DNA of 64,000 nucleotides from Clostridia bacterium (GTDB taxonomy: Bacteria > Bacillota > Clostridia > Oscillospirales > Acutalibacteraceae): the NCBI GenBank assembly GCA_017430535.1, contig JAFRMR010000008.1, positions 40,462 to 104,461 of the forward strand, in the 5' to 3' direction. Of this stretch, positions 24,787 to 34,509 are shown piece by piece. The notes under the pieces were generated by a model. The model was given only the letters and a program-made list of their open reading frames with translations. It did not search any database and had not been told where the DNA came from. Both the position numbers and the translations under genes were made by a program. How positions within the stretch are numbered: position 1 is the stretch's first letter; every line of letters starts with the position of its first letter.

Positions 24787-26142
24787 TTAAATGAAAATAT
24801 CGTGCAGGTCCTCAATTATTCTGCCGGCGGTTACTACTATAACGGTATCTCCGCCTTTCATAACATCATCGCCGCCGGGGAAAATGATTTTCCCTTTTCT
24901 TATAATTGAAACAATAAGAATATCCGAGAATATATGGAGGTCTTTGAAGGGTATATTTTCATAGCTTGCGTCTATTGGAACCGAGAATTCAAGGGCTTCA
25001 ACCTTGCCGCCTACCAGCTTGTAAAGGGTGTGTATCTGAGCGTTTTCGGCGGAGTTCTGAAGAGCCCTTACATATCTTGTTACAAGGGAGCCCGCAACAA
25101 GCTGAGGCGAAACAATGGTTTCAAGGCCTATATCCGTAAGTATTGAATAGGAGTGCCTGTCAACCTTGGTGATAACCTTTTTCACATTCTTTGAGTAGGC
25201 GTACATTGAAACAATTATGTTTTCCTCATCAATGCCCGTAAGGGCCACAAGTGAATCCTGGTTTTCAATGCTCAGCTCATCCAGCAGATCCTGGTCCGTG
25301 CCGTCGCCGCAGATAACCGTAACGTCTCCAAGGGAGTTTTTCAGCTTTCTGCATTTTTCTTCATCAAGGTCAATAAGCTTTATGTTTCTGCTGGTTTCGG
25401 AAAGCAGCAGTGAAAGGTAATAGCCAATTCTGCCGCCGCCCACTATCATTACATTATTGATTCTCTGCTTGTAAACTCCAATGGCCCTCATAAATGAGGT
25501 AAGCTCCGTACGGGTGCCCGTAATGCTTATGGAGTCCTCTTTTTTAATAATAAAGTCACCTGATGGTATTGTTACGGTGCTGCCCCTCTGCACGGCGCAG
25601 ATAAGCACCTGCTGCCTGAATTTCTTTCTTATTTCGTGTATGGGCATATCGCACAGGGGGTTTTCAGCGTGAACTATAATTCTTGCAATTTCAACCTTGC
25701 CCCTTGCAAATGAGTCAACATTTGCAACGGAGGGGAAGCGTATTATCCTTGCAATTTCGTTGGCGGTTTCGTATTCGGGGTTCACTATCATATTTATCCC
25801 GATTTTTTCCCTGAGGAAATTCACCTGGTTCGCATAGTCCGGGTTACGCACTCTGGCGATTGTGTGCTCTGTGCCAAGGCTCTTTGCAAAGGTGCAGCAC
25901 AATATGTTAAGCTCGTCCGAATCTGTGCAGGCGATAATAAGCTTTGCTTTCTTTGCGCCTGCTTCGCCCAGCACCTCTATTGAGGAACCGCTGCCGCAGA
26001 TTCCCATTACATCGTAAGTATCAACAGTGTTTGCTATAACTGAGTTTTTTGTATCTATAGCCACCACATCGTGGCCTTCTTTTGCAAGCTGGGCGGTAAG
26101 GGTCGTACCCATTTTACCGAGCCCTACTACAATTATATACAT
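24787..26142 (-). CDS. trkA: Trk potassium uptake regulatory protein (TrkA)
   Basis: 451-aa cytosolic gating ring subunit with two RCK units. The nucleotide-binding loops are V-V-G-L-G-K-M-G at residues 5-12 and I-V-G-G-G-R-I-G near residue 233, each followed by an acidic residue at the end of the second strand and by a TrkA_C domain. It binds NAD(H)/ATP-type ligands to gate the TrkH pore. It starts two bases after the MFS gene stop, so it is in the same operon as trkH. Confidence 0.94.
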   Translation of the reverse strand: MYIIVVGLGKMGTTLTAQLAKEGHDVVAIDTKNSVIANTVDTYDVMGICGSGSSIEVLGEAGAKKAKLIIACTDSDELNILCCTFAKSLGTEHTIARVRNPDYANQVNFLREKIGINMIVNPEYETANEIARIIRFPSVANVDSFARGKVEIARIIVHAENPLCDMPIHEIRKKFRQQVLICAVQRGSTVTIPSGDFIIKKEDSISITGTRTELTSFMRAIGVYKQRINNVMIVGGGRIGYYLSLLLSETSRNIKLIDLDEEKCRKLKNSLGDVTVICGDGTDQDLLDELSIENQDSLVALTGIDEENIIVSMYAYSKNVKKVITKVDRHSYSILTDIGLETIVSPQLVAGSLVTRYVRALQNSAENAQIHTLYKLVGGKVEALEFSVPIDASYENIPFKDLHIFSDILIVSIIRKGKIIFPGGDDVMKGGDTVIVVTAGRIIEDLHDIFI

Positions 26143-26144
26143 TA

Positions 26145-27500
26145 TCAGCTTTCCTTTCCGTCGGCTTTCCTTTCGCTTTCAACCCTTTTCCATTCGCCTA
26201 TTAGCGGGATAAGGGGAACAAACACAAGCAGGGCAACGATTGCCGCGCCGAGGAATATATGGGGAGGGGGAACATTTACGGTTTCCGCATAGTCGTTAAG
26301 GTAGGTCTTAACGGCAAAGCGGTCTGTAATTGCGGAGCCGATTGCCGGGCCTATAATCATGGGGAGCATTACGCAGAATATCATTCTTACTCCCTGAAGG
26401 GCGCCGGCCTTGTCCTCGGGTGTAAAGTCGCGCACAGCCGCCGAGAGCATAATCATCATAAGTCCGTAACCTGCAAGGAATATTACTGCGCACACCGCAA
26501 AGGTGGCAAGATTTTTTGCGAAAAATACCGCAATAAGGCCCACAATAAGGAAGAGAATTGAGGGCACCGAGAATTTCGCTTTGCCGTGCTTATCCATCAT
26601 TGCGCCCATAATAACCGCGCCTGCGATAACTCCGCCTATAATCAGCACCGCAGCTATTGCAAAGCCGGGGGTTATCTGCAGGTTTGCAAAATCAAGCCCT
26701 ATCTGATGCTGAACATAAATGAAAAGATAGGGAAAGAAAACCTGCACAGCCACGCTGTAAATGCACAGGCAGGCAAGTGAAAGATAAAGCCCTTTGTTTG
26801 TCTTTATTACAGACGGGCGGAAGCCGTAGATAAGGTCTGCCCAGAAGTTTGTTTCTTTCTTGACTCCGGAGCGGGAATCCTTAACGGTGAAAAGGCCCAC
26901 AATACCGCACACCGAAACAAGTATACCGAGGCCTATAAAGCAGGCGGGGTAGCCGAAGGAGCTTGCCAGCACACCGAATGCCACGGTCACTATTACCATT
27001 GCAAGCACAGGCAGGGTGGCAAGCACGCCCTCTGTTCTCGCTCTGTTGCTGTCGGATGTTATATCGGTAATCCAGGCGTTGAAGGCTGCGTCGTTACTTG
27101 TGGAGCCCATAAAAGTCATAGCGCAGTCCATGATAATTACCACAGATACCGTGGCGGCAAGCGCCTGCGCCGCTTCAAGGCCCAGAACTCTGCCCACATT
27201 TTCTCTTGAAATAAGGGCAAAGGCCATAACGGTTATACCCCAGAGTATGTAGCCGCCGCACAGGAATACTTTTCTTTTGTTAAGCTTGTCGCTGAGGGTG
27301 CCCATAAGCAGGGTAGCCACAACCGCAATTACGGATGATGCGGCAACCATGTGTGATATATCCTTTGCCGTGCCTCCGATGTAGTTGAAAAGAAATGTGT
27401 TGAAATAGTTGTTTTCAACTGCCCAGGCCACCTGTCCCATAAAGCCGAACAGTATGACGTTGAACATCAGCCTTCCGCCGAGTTTGTCACTTTTTGACAT
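26145..27500 (-). CDS. Major facilitator superfamily transporter
   Basis: 451-aa carrier with about 12 membrane segments. The MFS loop-2/3 motif is recognisable as M-G-T-L-S-D-K-L-N-K-R-K (about residues 62-73), and an MFS-like G-A-M-M-D-K-H-G-K loop lies in the second half. The substrate is unknown; the general form suggests a sugar or drug symporter. It overlaps the end of the phosphoesterase gene by 14 bases and is followed by trkA, so it is part of a six-gene operon. Confidence 0.85.
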   Translation of the reverse strand: MSKSDKLGGRLMFNVILFGFMGQVAWAVENNYFNTFLFNYIGGTAKDISHMVAASSVIAVVATLLMGTLSDKLNKRKVFLCGGYILWGITVMAFALISRENVGRVLGLEAAQALAATVSVVIIMDCAMTFMGSTSNDAAFNAWITDITSDSNRARTEGVLATLPVLAMVIVTVAFGVLASSFGYPACFIGLGILVSVCGIVGLFTVKDSRSGVKKETNFWADLIYGFRPSVIKTNKGLYLSLACLCIYSVAVQVFFPYLFIYVQHQIGLDFANLQITPGFAIAAVLIIGGVIAGAVIMGAMMDKHGKAKFSVPSILFLIVGLIAVFFAKNLATFAVCAVIFLAGYGLMMIMLSAAVRDFTPEDKAGALQGVRMIFCVMLPMIIGPAIGSAITDRFAVKTYLNDYAETVNVPPPHIFLGAAIVALLVFVPLIPLIGEWKRVESERKADGKES

Positions 27501-28623
27501 TTGTTTTCCCTCCTGCTGTTAAATAGTAAACGGTATATGCCGCCGCAGTAAGCGCCGCAGCAGCGCCCAGAGCCTGCGCACAGAAATGTAGCGCCATGCT
27601 CTGTCTGTCCGTAATTGTTCTGAATATGGGCCCCAGGCTTTCGGATCTAAGCCCGAATTCCTTGAAGCGTTTCAGTTCCTGGTAAAAATCTCCGGGAGCG
27701 TTCTCATCAAGCTCCACATATCTTACACAGCTTCTGCAGCCGTCGGTATATGCCCTGAATCCGGCTGTTTTGTGCTGGGCAAGGAAAATGCCACGGGCAT
27801 AGCCCGAAAAATCATTCAGGTGGTCGTGGCCGAAAAAAGCGGCTTTCACATTCCCTGCCTTTTGCCACACATCAAACTGGCCGTTGTTTATATCCGGGGC
27901 GCAGGGGCCTTCACCCACATACCCCACGGTGCCTTTTGCGCCTACATATCTTACATTGCTTCGTGTGCCGTAACCTTTTACCGAAACCGGGTATTCCCAT
28001 ATTTTCGCTTTTCTCAGAAGCTCATATTCCTCCGGCACCGGTATATGCTGAAAAATATATGAGGGCAGGGGAATTCCGCCGTTTTCTTCCGTTATCCTGC
28101 CGTTTTCTTTTTTAAACCACTCAAGCTGGTCTGTGTGAACATAATCGTAGTGCGAAAGGTTTCTGTCCTCATAAAGGTTGTTTGAGTCAAGAAACCACAG
28201 GCAGGCAAGGGGCTTTTTGCCGTCACGGGAATAAACAGGCTCATAAAAATCCGCTTTGCCTCCCGCACCGTCGGGCCTTATTATAATCCCCTCTATCCTG
28301 TTGCAGGCCTCTATTATCTCTTTGTCGCAGTCCGCGTCGTGCTCGTGGTTGCCCATAATGAAGGCAACGGGTATGTTCTTTTCAAGGGCGGGCTTCAGCA
28401 TATCCCTCAGGCCCTGCTCATAAAGGGCCGGGTCTCTTTTGCACAAGCCCGTGTCAAAGTTATCGCCCAGCAGCACGCATAAATCCGGTTTATATTCATC
28501 AACGGCAGCCTTCATCAGCTTTTGCATATCCCTGAATTTCGGGGAAGTAAGGTAGTCCTCTTTTTCGTGTAAATCCCCGAAAAGAAGCATTCCGAATTTT
28601 CCGTTTTCGTTAAACTTAAGCAT
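27487..28623 (-). CDS. Calcineurin-like metallophosphoesterase with C-terminal membrane helix
   Basis: 378-aa protein. All metal-site motifs are visible in order: F-G-D-L-H (residues 16-20), L-G-D-N-F-D, M-G-N-H-E-H-D and F-G-H-D-H. The last 30 residues are hydrophobic with a basic end, suggesting a tail anchor. It resembles the Dcr2/PhoD-like purple-acid-type group. It is the first gene of the operon leading to the MFS carrier, TrkAH and aconitase X. The substrate is unknown. Confidence 0.88.
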   Translation of the reverse strand: MLKFNENGKFGMLLFGDLHEKEDYLTSPKFRDMQKLMKAAVDEYKPDLCVLLGDNFDTGLCKRDPALYEQGLRDMLKPALEKNIPVAFIMGNHEHDADCDKEIIEACNRIEGIIIRPDGAGGKADFYEPVYSRDGKKPLACLWFLDSNNLYEDRNLSHYDYVHTDQLEWFKKENGRITEENGGIPLPSYIFQHIPVPEEYELLRKAKIWEYPVSVKGYGTRSNVRYVGAKGTVGYVGEGPCAPDINNGQFDVWQKAGNVKAAFFGHDHLNDFSGYARGIFLAQHKTAGFRAYTDGCRSCVRYVELDENAPGDFYQELKRFKEFGLRSESLGPIFRTITDRQSMALHFCAQALGAAAALTAAAYTVYYLTAGGKTNVKK

Positions 28624-28660
28624 AGATTATCCTCCGGAAGAGCAGAAAACCCTAAGTATA

Positions 28661-28688
28661 ATTATAGTATATTTTTAAAAAGTGTCAA
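28661..28688 (-). promoter_or_regulatory. Promoter of the phosphoesterase-trk-aconitase X operon
   Basis: TTGACA (28688-28683), 16-base spacer, TATAAT (28666-28661); a CCGGAGGAT ribosome site lies 10 bases before the ATG. Confidence 0.75.
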
Positions 28689-28697
28689 TAAAAAAGA

Positions 28698-28726
28698 TTG
28701 TAGATAAGCCCGCCTTATGGTAAAAT
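28698..28726 (+). promoter_or_regulatory. Promoter of the GH30 gene
   Basis: TTGTAG (28698-28703), 17-base spacer, TAAAAT (28721-28726), divergent from and close to the phosphoesterase promoter. Confidence 0.6.
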
Positions 28727-28773
28727 CAAATCAGAATAATGATTCGGCAGTTTTGATGCGGGAGGCGGTGCTT

Positions 28774-30180
28774 ATGAAAAGCTTTATTTGCCTGATACTC
28801 TCTTTTCTCCAGGTATGCATTTTTAATATAGTGAAAATCGGGAAAACTCAGACTATAGGGGTGAATAAGTATATGGAATATCAGACCTTCGAGGGCTTCG
28901 GAACTTCCTCCGCCTGGTGGAGCCAGAATATTGATGATGAAAAAAGAGCCGATGAAATTGCCCGTCTGCTCTATGATAAAGAAACAGGTCTCGGCCTCAG
29001 AACTTACCGTTACAATATCGGCGCAGGTGAAAAGGAAAACCCGGATTCCCGCATAGGCGATGTTGCCCGCCGGGCAGAGAGTTTCTATGTTTTCGATGAG
29101 AATACCGGCAAATGGGAGTATGATTTCACCCGTGATGCAAACGCAGTCAGGATGATGAAGCTTGCGGTGAAATACGGTGCCGAAGAGGTTATCCTTTTCT
29201 GCAATTCTCCCCACTATTCAATGACGGTCAGCGGCCACGCCTCCGGCGGGTTTGAAAAAATGGAGAATAATCTGCCCCCGGAGCGGTACAAAGATTTTGC
29301 AGAATATGTGCTCACCATAGCGGATTATTTTGTCAGTCAGGGTATCCCCGTCAAGGCGATTTCCCCCATAAACGAACCTCAGTGGGACTGGGGAGGAGAG
29401 TGGGTAGGGCAGGAGGGCTGCCACTTTGATGTAAAAGAGTGCATAGACCTTCTTGAAACCTTTGCCCTTATGATGAAAGAGCGCAAATCCCCCTATGAGC
29501 TCAGAGGCCCCGAAAGCGGCCAGCTTACCGAGGAATATTATGAATATATAGACAGCTTCATGCAGAGCAAAATCCTGCGGGAATTCTGCTCATACTACTC
29601 CGGCCACAGCTACTGGATGGACGGCAACATTGAGGCTAAGCGCAATACCGGAAACAGGTTCAGAGAAATGTATCCGGATATGAAGTTTGAAATGAGCGAA
29701 TGGTGCGAAATGCCCCTGACTATAGACAGCACCACTATTGAGAGCGGCCTGTATATGGCAAATGTCATTATTCAGGATTTAACCCTTCTCGGCGCCGTTT
29801 CCTGGAGCAGCTGGACTGCGGTGAACGGCGACGGTCTGCTGGATATAACCGATGGCAATCTTGTTAAATACGGCAGATACACCGCCTATTCCCATTTCAC
29901 AAAATTCATAAAACCCGGCAGCGTAAGAATAGATGTTATGAACAGCAAAGAGGATGGCAGTGTTTCCTGCGTGGCTTTCAGAAACGGCAGTGAAACAATC
30001 TGCGTGCTTGTCAATAACAGCGCAGAAAGCGCAAAGCTCAATTTAACGGGCCTCGGCGGTAAATATGAAATTTACCTTTCCGATAAAGACAGAACCTGTC
30101 AGAAAACAGAAGAGGGCAGTTTCCTGCACGGCACGGTAATGCCCCCGATGAGTATAGAAACAATAATTGTAAATCAGTGA
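28774..30180 (+). CDS. Glycoside hydrolase family 30 enzyme
   Basis: 468-aa protein with a hydrophobic N-terminus (residues 1-20) that is a signal peptide or anchor. The (beta/alpha)8 domain follows: Y-Q-T-F-E-G-F-G-T-S-S-A-W-W, acid/base Glu201 in S-P-I-N-E-P-Q-W, nucleophile Glu309 in F-E-M-S-E-W. A short beta domain closes the C-terminus. The architecture suits GH30 galactanase/xylanase-like subfamilies; the glycan is not determinable. The ATG at 28774 follows GGGAGGCGG. It overlaps the ribosome site of the following Gfo/Idh gene. Confidence 0.88.
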   Translation: MKSFICLILSFLQVCIFNIVKIGKTQTIGVNKYMEYQTFEGFGTSSAWWSQNIDDEKRADEIARLLYDKETGLGLRTYRYNIGAGEKENPDSRIGDVARRAESFYVFDENTGKWEYDFTRDANAVRMMKLAVKYGAEEVILFCNSPHYSMTVSGHASGGFEKMENNLPPERYKDFAEYVLTIADYFVSQGIPVKAISPINEPQWDWGGEWVGQEGCHFDVKECIDLLETFALMMKERKSPYELRGPESGQLTEEYYEYIDSFMQSKILREFCSYYSGHSYWMDGNIEAKRNTGNRFREMYPDMKFEMSEWCEMPLTIDSTTIESGLYMANVIIQDLTLLGAVSWSSWTAVNGDGLLDITDGNLVKYGRYTAYSHFTKFIKPGSVRIDVMNSKEDGSVSCVAFRNGSETICVLVNNSAESAKLNLTGLGGKYEIYLSDKDRTCQKTEEGSFLHGTVMPPMSIETIIVNQ

Positions 30181-30188
30181 GGTGCCTT

Positions 30189-31253
30189 ATGGATAAAAAA
30201 TTCAGAGTCGGTTTAATCGGATGCGGCGGTATTGCAAAAGCTGCCCATATTCCCTCCTATCTGCTTGAAAAAAGGGCGGAGGTTGTCGCAGTCTGCGATA
30301 TAATCCAGGAAAGAGCCGAAGGCGTTAAGAAAACCGTTTTTCATAACGCCTCGGTATATACGGATTATAAAGACCTTCTCAAAGATGAAAGTATAGATTA
30401 TGTGGATATCTGCGTGCCCAACTATATGCACTCGGTTATTGCTGTGGATGCTCTCAACGCAGGCAAGCATGTGCTCTGCGAAAAGCCGGATGCCGTAAGT
30501 GTTGAAAAAGCTCTTGAAATGAAAGAGGCGGCTGAAAGAAACGGCAAGACCCTTATGGTTATACGCAACAACAGGTTTATTGATACCTCAAAAAGGATAA
30601 AGGAAATGGCCGAGGAAGGCTTTTTCGGCGAGTTTTACGCCGGCAGATGTGGCTGGATAAGGCGCAGAGGAATCCCCGGCAAAGGCGGCTGGTTCACCAC
30701 CAAAGCCCAGTCCGGCGGCGGCCCCCTTATTGATCTCGGCGTGCATATGATTGACCTTGCAGTCTGGTTTATGGGCAACCCGAAGCCCGTTGCCGTAACC
30801 GGCAATACCTTCTGCAAATTTGCCGATGCCGAGGTAATGAATTCTCCGGAATCAAAATTCGGCGATACCGTTGAAAACGGTACCTTTGATGTTGAAGATC
30901 TGGCTATGGGCGCCATCCGTTTTGATAACGGCGCAGTTCTGCAGATTGAGTTTTCCTGGGCATCAAATATCAAAAAAGAAACAAGATTTGTTGAGCTTCG
31001 CGGCGAAAGGGCCGGCCTTTCCTGGAACGGAGGAAACGCCGAGGTATATTATGAAGAAAAAGGAAAGCAAAAGAATAAAAAAGTAGGCGGCAACCCCGTA
31101 AAGCTTCCCCATAAAGTGAATATCTCCCATTTTATCGATGTGCTTGAAGGCAAGGCGGAGCCGGTGTTTGTGCCGGACCAGGGAATAGATATGATTAAAA
31201 TTCTCACCGCCATTTACGAATCCGCCGAAACCGGAAAAGAAGTCCGGCTTTAA
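30189..31253 (+). CDS. Gfo/Idh/MocA family oxidoreductase
   Basis: 354-aa dehydrogenase with the Rossmann loop V-G-L-I-G-C-G-G-I-A-K near residues 7-17 and the family C-E-K-P-D motif near residue 100. It shares its fold with the enzyme at 11200-12342 but is not in a comparable operon; here it follows GH30 by nine bases, so it probably handles a sugar released or derived from that enzyme's glycan. The ATG at 30189 follows GAGGTG. Confidence 0.88.
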   Translation: MDKKFRVGLIGCGGIAKAAHIPSYLLEKRAEVVAVCDIIQERAEGVKKTVFHNASVYTDYKDLLKDESIDYVDICVPNYMHSVIAVDALNAGKHVLCEKPDAVSVEKALEMKEAAERNGKTLMVIRNNRFIDTSKRIKEMAEEGFFGEFYAGRCGWIRRRGIPGKGGWFTTKAQSGGGPLIDLGVHMIDLAVWFMGNPKPVAVTGNTFCKFADAEVMNSPESKFGDTVENGTFDVEDLAMGAIRFDNGAVLQIEFSWASNIKKETRFVELRGERAGLSWNGGNAEVYYEEKGKQKNKKVGGNPVKLPHKVNISHFIDVLEGKAEPVFVPDQGIDMIKILTAIYESAETGKEVRL

Positions 31254-31256
31254 GCT

Positions 31257-32129
31257 ATGCCCAGAGTTATAAATTACAATATAGATTCCGGCAGTGCGGG
31301 TATTAAGATTTTTACCTTTCTCAAATACAGAAACGGCTTTTCCACCAAGCTTATCCGCACCCTTAAAAATACGGAAAACGGAATACTGCTTAACGGTGAA
31401 TTTGCAAAAACCATTGAAATACTCAAAGAGGGCGACTGCCTCACCGTTTCTCTGCCGGATTCCGCATCCGGTGTTGAACCTCTTAAGGCGGAGCTTGATA
31501 TTGTTTATGAGGATGATGATATCCTCGTTATCAATAAAAGCCCGTATATGGCTATGCACCCCACCCATAATCATCAGGGCGACACCCTTGCAAACGCCGT
31601 GGCGGCACACCTTGCCGGCGAAGGCAAAGCCGGGGTGTTCAGAGCTGTAGGGCGGCTGGATAAAGGCACATCCGGCCTTGTGGTCTGCGCCTTAAATCAC
31701 CTTGCGGCCTGCAAGCTTTCCGGCAAAGTAAAAAAAGAATATATTGCCGTGGTTGCAGGCGTTCTTGAGGGCAGCGGCACCGTGGATGTGCCTATCTACA
31801 GACCGGATCCAATGAAAACCCTCAGGGCCTGTTCCTATGAAAAGGGCACAGAGCCTGCCCTTACCCGCTGGGAGGCCCTCGGTTCCGACGGCGAAAGCAC
31901 ACTCATACGCCTGCGCCTTGAAACCGGCAGAACCCACCAGATAAGGGTGCACATGGCTTTTACCGGCCACCCACTGGCAGGGGATACCTATTACGGCAGC
32001 TTCCGGCCCGAAGCGGGGCACCAGCTTCTCCACTGCGGCAAGGTGAGTCTTACCCACCCCGTAACCGGAGAGGAAATGGAGTTTACCGCAGCTCCACCCG
32101 GGGAGTTCGGTATGGATAATTATTCATAA
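31257..32129 (+). CDS. RluA family pseudouridine synthase
   Basis: 290-aa RNA pseudouridine synthase. The catalytic Asp is in V-G-R-L-D-K-G-T-S-G-L and the RNA-binding R-T-H-Q-I-R-V-H-M segment follows. An N-terminal S4-like region occupies about residues 1-70. The target is probably 23S rRNA or tRNA, not resolvable here. It starts three bases after the dehydrogenase gene with a poor ribosome site, suggesting coupling. Confidence 0.92.
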   Translation: MPRVINYNIDSGSAGIKIFTFLKYRNGFSTKLIRTLKNTENGILLNGEFAKTIEILKEGDCLTVSLPDSASGVEPLKAELDIVYEDDDILVINKSPYMAMHPTHNHQGDTLANAVAAHLAGEGKAGVFRAVGRLDKGTSGLVVCALNHLAACKLSGKVKKEYIAVVAGVLEGSGTVDVPIYRPDPMKTLRACSYEKGTEPALTRWEALGSDGESTLIRLRLETGRTHQIRVHMAFTGHPLAGDTYYGSFRPEAGHQLLHCGKVSLTHPVTGEEMEFTAAPPGEFGMDNYS

Positions 32130-32141
32130 TATTGTTACAGC

Positions 32142-32170
32142 TTGATTATTTTTACGGATTATAGTAAAAT
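32142..32170 (+). promoter_or_regulatory. Promoter of the amino-acid ABC transporter operon
   Basis: TTGATT (32142-32147), 17-base spacer, TAAAAT (32165-32170). Confidence 0.7.
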
Positions 32171-32200
32171 ACAGTTATAATATCAGAACGGAGTTTTTCG

Positions 32201-32887
32201 ATGGATTGGGTTGAGAATTTCAAAAGCGAGTTTTTCAGGTGTTTTATCCGGGAAGACAGATACATGCTTCTTGTCAAAGGTCTCGGAGTAACAGTAAAAA
32301 TATCTTTCTTTGCCCTGCTGCTGGGTATTCTTATAGGTTTTTTAATAGCTCTTTGCTCTCTTTCAAAAAAGAAACCCTTAAGGGCAATAGGCAAGGTCTA
32401 TACCGATATTATCAGAGGCACTCCCTCTGTAACCCAGCTTATGATAATCTACTTTGTGGTTTTTGCCTCGGTTCACTGGTCCAAGTGGATTATCTGCGCC
32501 ATCGCTTTCGGCATCAACTCCGGCGGCTATGTTTCTGAAATATTCCGTGCCGGCATCCTTTCCATTGATAAGGGGCAGACCGAAGCCGGCCGCTCCCTGG
32601 GCCTTACCTCCGCCCAGACTATGGTTAAAATAATCCTTCCACAGGCCCTTAAAAATATTTTTCCCACCCTTTGCAACGAGTTTATCGTGCTTATTAAAGA
32701 AACTGCAATCGTCGGCTATGTGGGCCTTATGGATATCCAGAAGGCGGGCGATTTCATAAAGAGCGCTACCTTCATCGCATTTATGCCTCTTATTGCTACG
32801 GCAGTTATTTACTATGTGCTCATTAAACTGCTTACCCTTATTCTCGGCAAAGTTGAAAAATCCATGAGAAAATCGGATTTAAGATAA
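32201..32887 (+). CDS. Polar amino acid ABC transporter permease
   Basis: 228-aa inner-membrane permease of the HisMQ/GlnP family. It has the G-L-G-V-T-V-K-I-S start of the conserved domain and the EAA loop E-A-G-R-S-L-G-L-T near residue 128. A single permease gene implies a homodimeric channel. It is followed by the ATPase (12 bases) and the binding protein, the complete importer. Confidence 0.94.
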   Translation: MDWVENFKSEFFRCFIREDRYMLLVKGLGVTVKISFFALLLGILIGFLIALCSLSKKKPLRAIGKVYTDIIRGTPSVTQLMIIYFVVFASVHWSKWIICAIAFGINSGGYVSEIFRAGILSIDKGQTEAGRSLGLTSAQTMVKIILPQALKNIFPTLCNEFIVLIKETAIVGYVGLMDIQKAGDFIKSATFIAFMPLIATAVIYYVLIKLLTLILGKVEKSMRKSDLR

Positions 32888-32899
32888 GGGGGCCGTAAT

Positions 32900-33622
32900 A
32901 TGATAGAAGTTAAAAACCTGCAGAAACGCTTCGGCGACAATCATGTGCTTAAAGGTGTCAGCGAGCATATTTCAAAAGGCGAGGTTGTGGCGGTAATCGG
33001 ACCCTCCGGTTCCGGCAAGTCCACTTTCCTCAGGTGCCTCAACCGGCTGGAGGAAGCTACCGAAGGCGAAATATATGTTGACGGCGAGCTTATAAACGGC
33101 CCCAAAGCCAATATTAACCGCATAAGGCAAAAGATGGGTATGGTGTTTCAGCATTTCAACCTTTTCCCTCACCTTACCGTTAAGGCAAATATCACCCTTG
33201 CCCCGGTTACTCTTAAAATAATGAGCAAAAAAGAGGCCGAAGAAAAAGCCCTTTATCTGCTTGAAAGGGTTGGCCTGAGCGATAAAGCGAATGTTTACCC
33301 TGCCTCCCTTTCCGGCGGCCAGAAGCAGAGGGTCGCCATTGCCAGAGCCCTTGCAATGAACCCCGAGATTATGCTCTTTGATGAGCCCACCTCCGCCCTT
33401 GACCCCGAAATGGTAGGCGAGGTGCTGGATGTTATAAAGGACCTTGCCCAAAGCGGTATGACCATGGTAATAGTCACCCACGAAATGGGCTTTGCCCGGG
33501 AGGTTGCCAACCGCGTGCTCTTTATGGATAACGGCGTTATTATGGAGCGGGGCACCCCTCAGGAGGTTTTCGGCAATCCGCAAAACGAAAGAACCAGGCT
33601 TTTCCTTAGCAAGGTTCTGTAA
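32900..33622 (+). CDS. Polar amino acid ABC transporter ATPase (GlnQ-type)
   Basis: 240-aa ATPase. Walker A is G-P-S-G-S-G-K-S-T (about residues 34-42), the signature is L-S-G-G-Q-K-Q-R, Walker B is [12 protein letters not shown], and the switch histidine is in V-T-H-E-M-G-F-A, typical of GlnQ/HisP. It energises the importer made with the permease upstream and the binding lipoprotein downstream. Confidence 0.96.
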   Translation: MIEVKNLQKRFGDNHVLKGVSEHISKGEVVAVIGPSGSGKSTFLRCLNRLEEATEGEIYVDGELINGPKANINRIRQKMGMVFQHFNLFPHLTVKANITLAPVTLKIMSKKEAEEKALYLLERVGLSDKANVYPASLSGGQKQRVAIARALAMNPEIMLFDEPTSALDPEMVGEVLDVIKDLAQSGMTMVIVTHEMGFAREVANRVLFMDNGVIMERGTPQEVFGNPQNERTRLFLSKVL

Positions 33623-33653
33623 ATAAATGAGTTACTTTACAGGAGGATTTTTT

Positions 33654-34439
33654 ATGAAAAAGTATGTAAAAGTTCTTGCAGTCATTTTTGCTTTCGCGCT
33701 TGTTGCCTGCGTTTTTGCCGCCTGCGGCGAAAAGGCCGACGGTGACAATGTTATCGTATTCGGCACCAACGCCGAGTTCCCGCCCTTTGAGTCAGTGGCA
33801 TCCGACGGCGTTATAAAGTCAGCGGACGGCACTCAGTCCTTTGACGGTATCGATATGGTTATCGCCAACAAAATTGCAGAAAAAATGGGCAAGACCGCAG
33901 TTGTCAACAACATTGAGTTTGATTCCCTTCTTGTTGCTCTTCAGAACGGTCAGATTGATGCCTGTATAGCCGGTATGACCATTACCGAGGAAAGAAAAGA
34001 ATCCGTTGATTTCTCCATTCCCTACTACACCGCAACCCAGGTTATGATAGTTAAAGAGGGCTCCGATATCAAATCCGCCAAGGATATGGCAGGCAAAAAG
34101 ATTGCCGTTGTTCAGGGCTACACAGGCGAAACCGTTGTAAAAGACCTCGGCTATGAGTACGAAGCTTTCAAGAAGGGCACAGAATGCGTTATGGAGCTTG
34201 TGAACGGCAAGTGCGATGTTGTTGTTATTGACTCCGCCACAGCTGAAAACTATGTTGCCGATAATCAGGGCCTTACCATTGTTGAGGACAGCTCCGCCTT
34301 TGAGGCCGAAGAGTACGGCATTGCTGTTGCCAAGGGCAATACCGAGCTTCTCAATCAGATTAACGAGGCAATAGGCGATATGCTTGATGACGGCACCATC
34401 TCCGCAACAGTAGTAAAATATGTTGACGAGGCAGAATAA
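33654..34439 (+). CDS. Amino acid ABC transporter substrate-binding lipoprotein
   Basis: 261-aa type-3 solute-binding protein. The lipoprotein signal ends A-A-C-G with the lipid Cys near residue 24; the mature domain has T-N-A-E-F-P-P-F-E, G-I-D-M-V-I-A and the I-A-G-M-T-I-T-E-E-R segment that clamps the amino acid's alpha groups. The ATG at 33654 follows ACAGGAGGA; an ATG 27 bases upstream is rejected. It is third in the operon; the specific amino acid is not resolvable. Confidence 0.94.
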   Translation: MKKYVKVLAVIFAFALVACVFAACGEKADGDNVIVFGTNAEFPPFESVASDGVIKSADGTQSFDGIDMVIANKIAEKMGKTAVVNNIEFDSLLVALQNGQIDACIAGMTITEERKESVDFSIPYYTATQVMIVKEGSDIKSAKDMAGKKIAVVQGYTGETVVKDLGYEYEAFKKGTECVMELVNGKCDVVVIDSATAENYVADNQGLTIVEDSSAFEAEEYGIAVAKGNTELLNQINEAIGDMLDDGTISATVVKYVDEAE

Positions 34440-34509
34440 TATTTCTATAAACTTCCGATTATAAACTGCAGCCAACCTTAACAGTTAACTTAACAGTGAG
34501 GTGAGTTGA

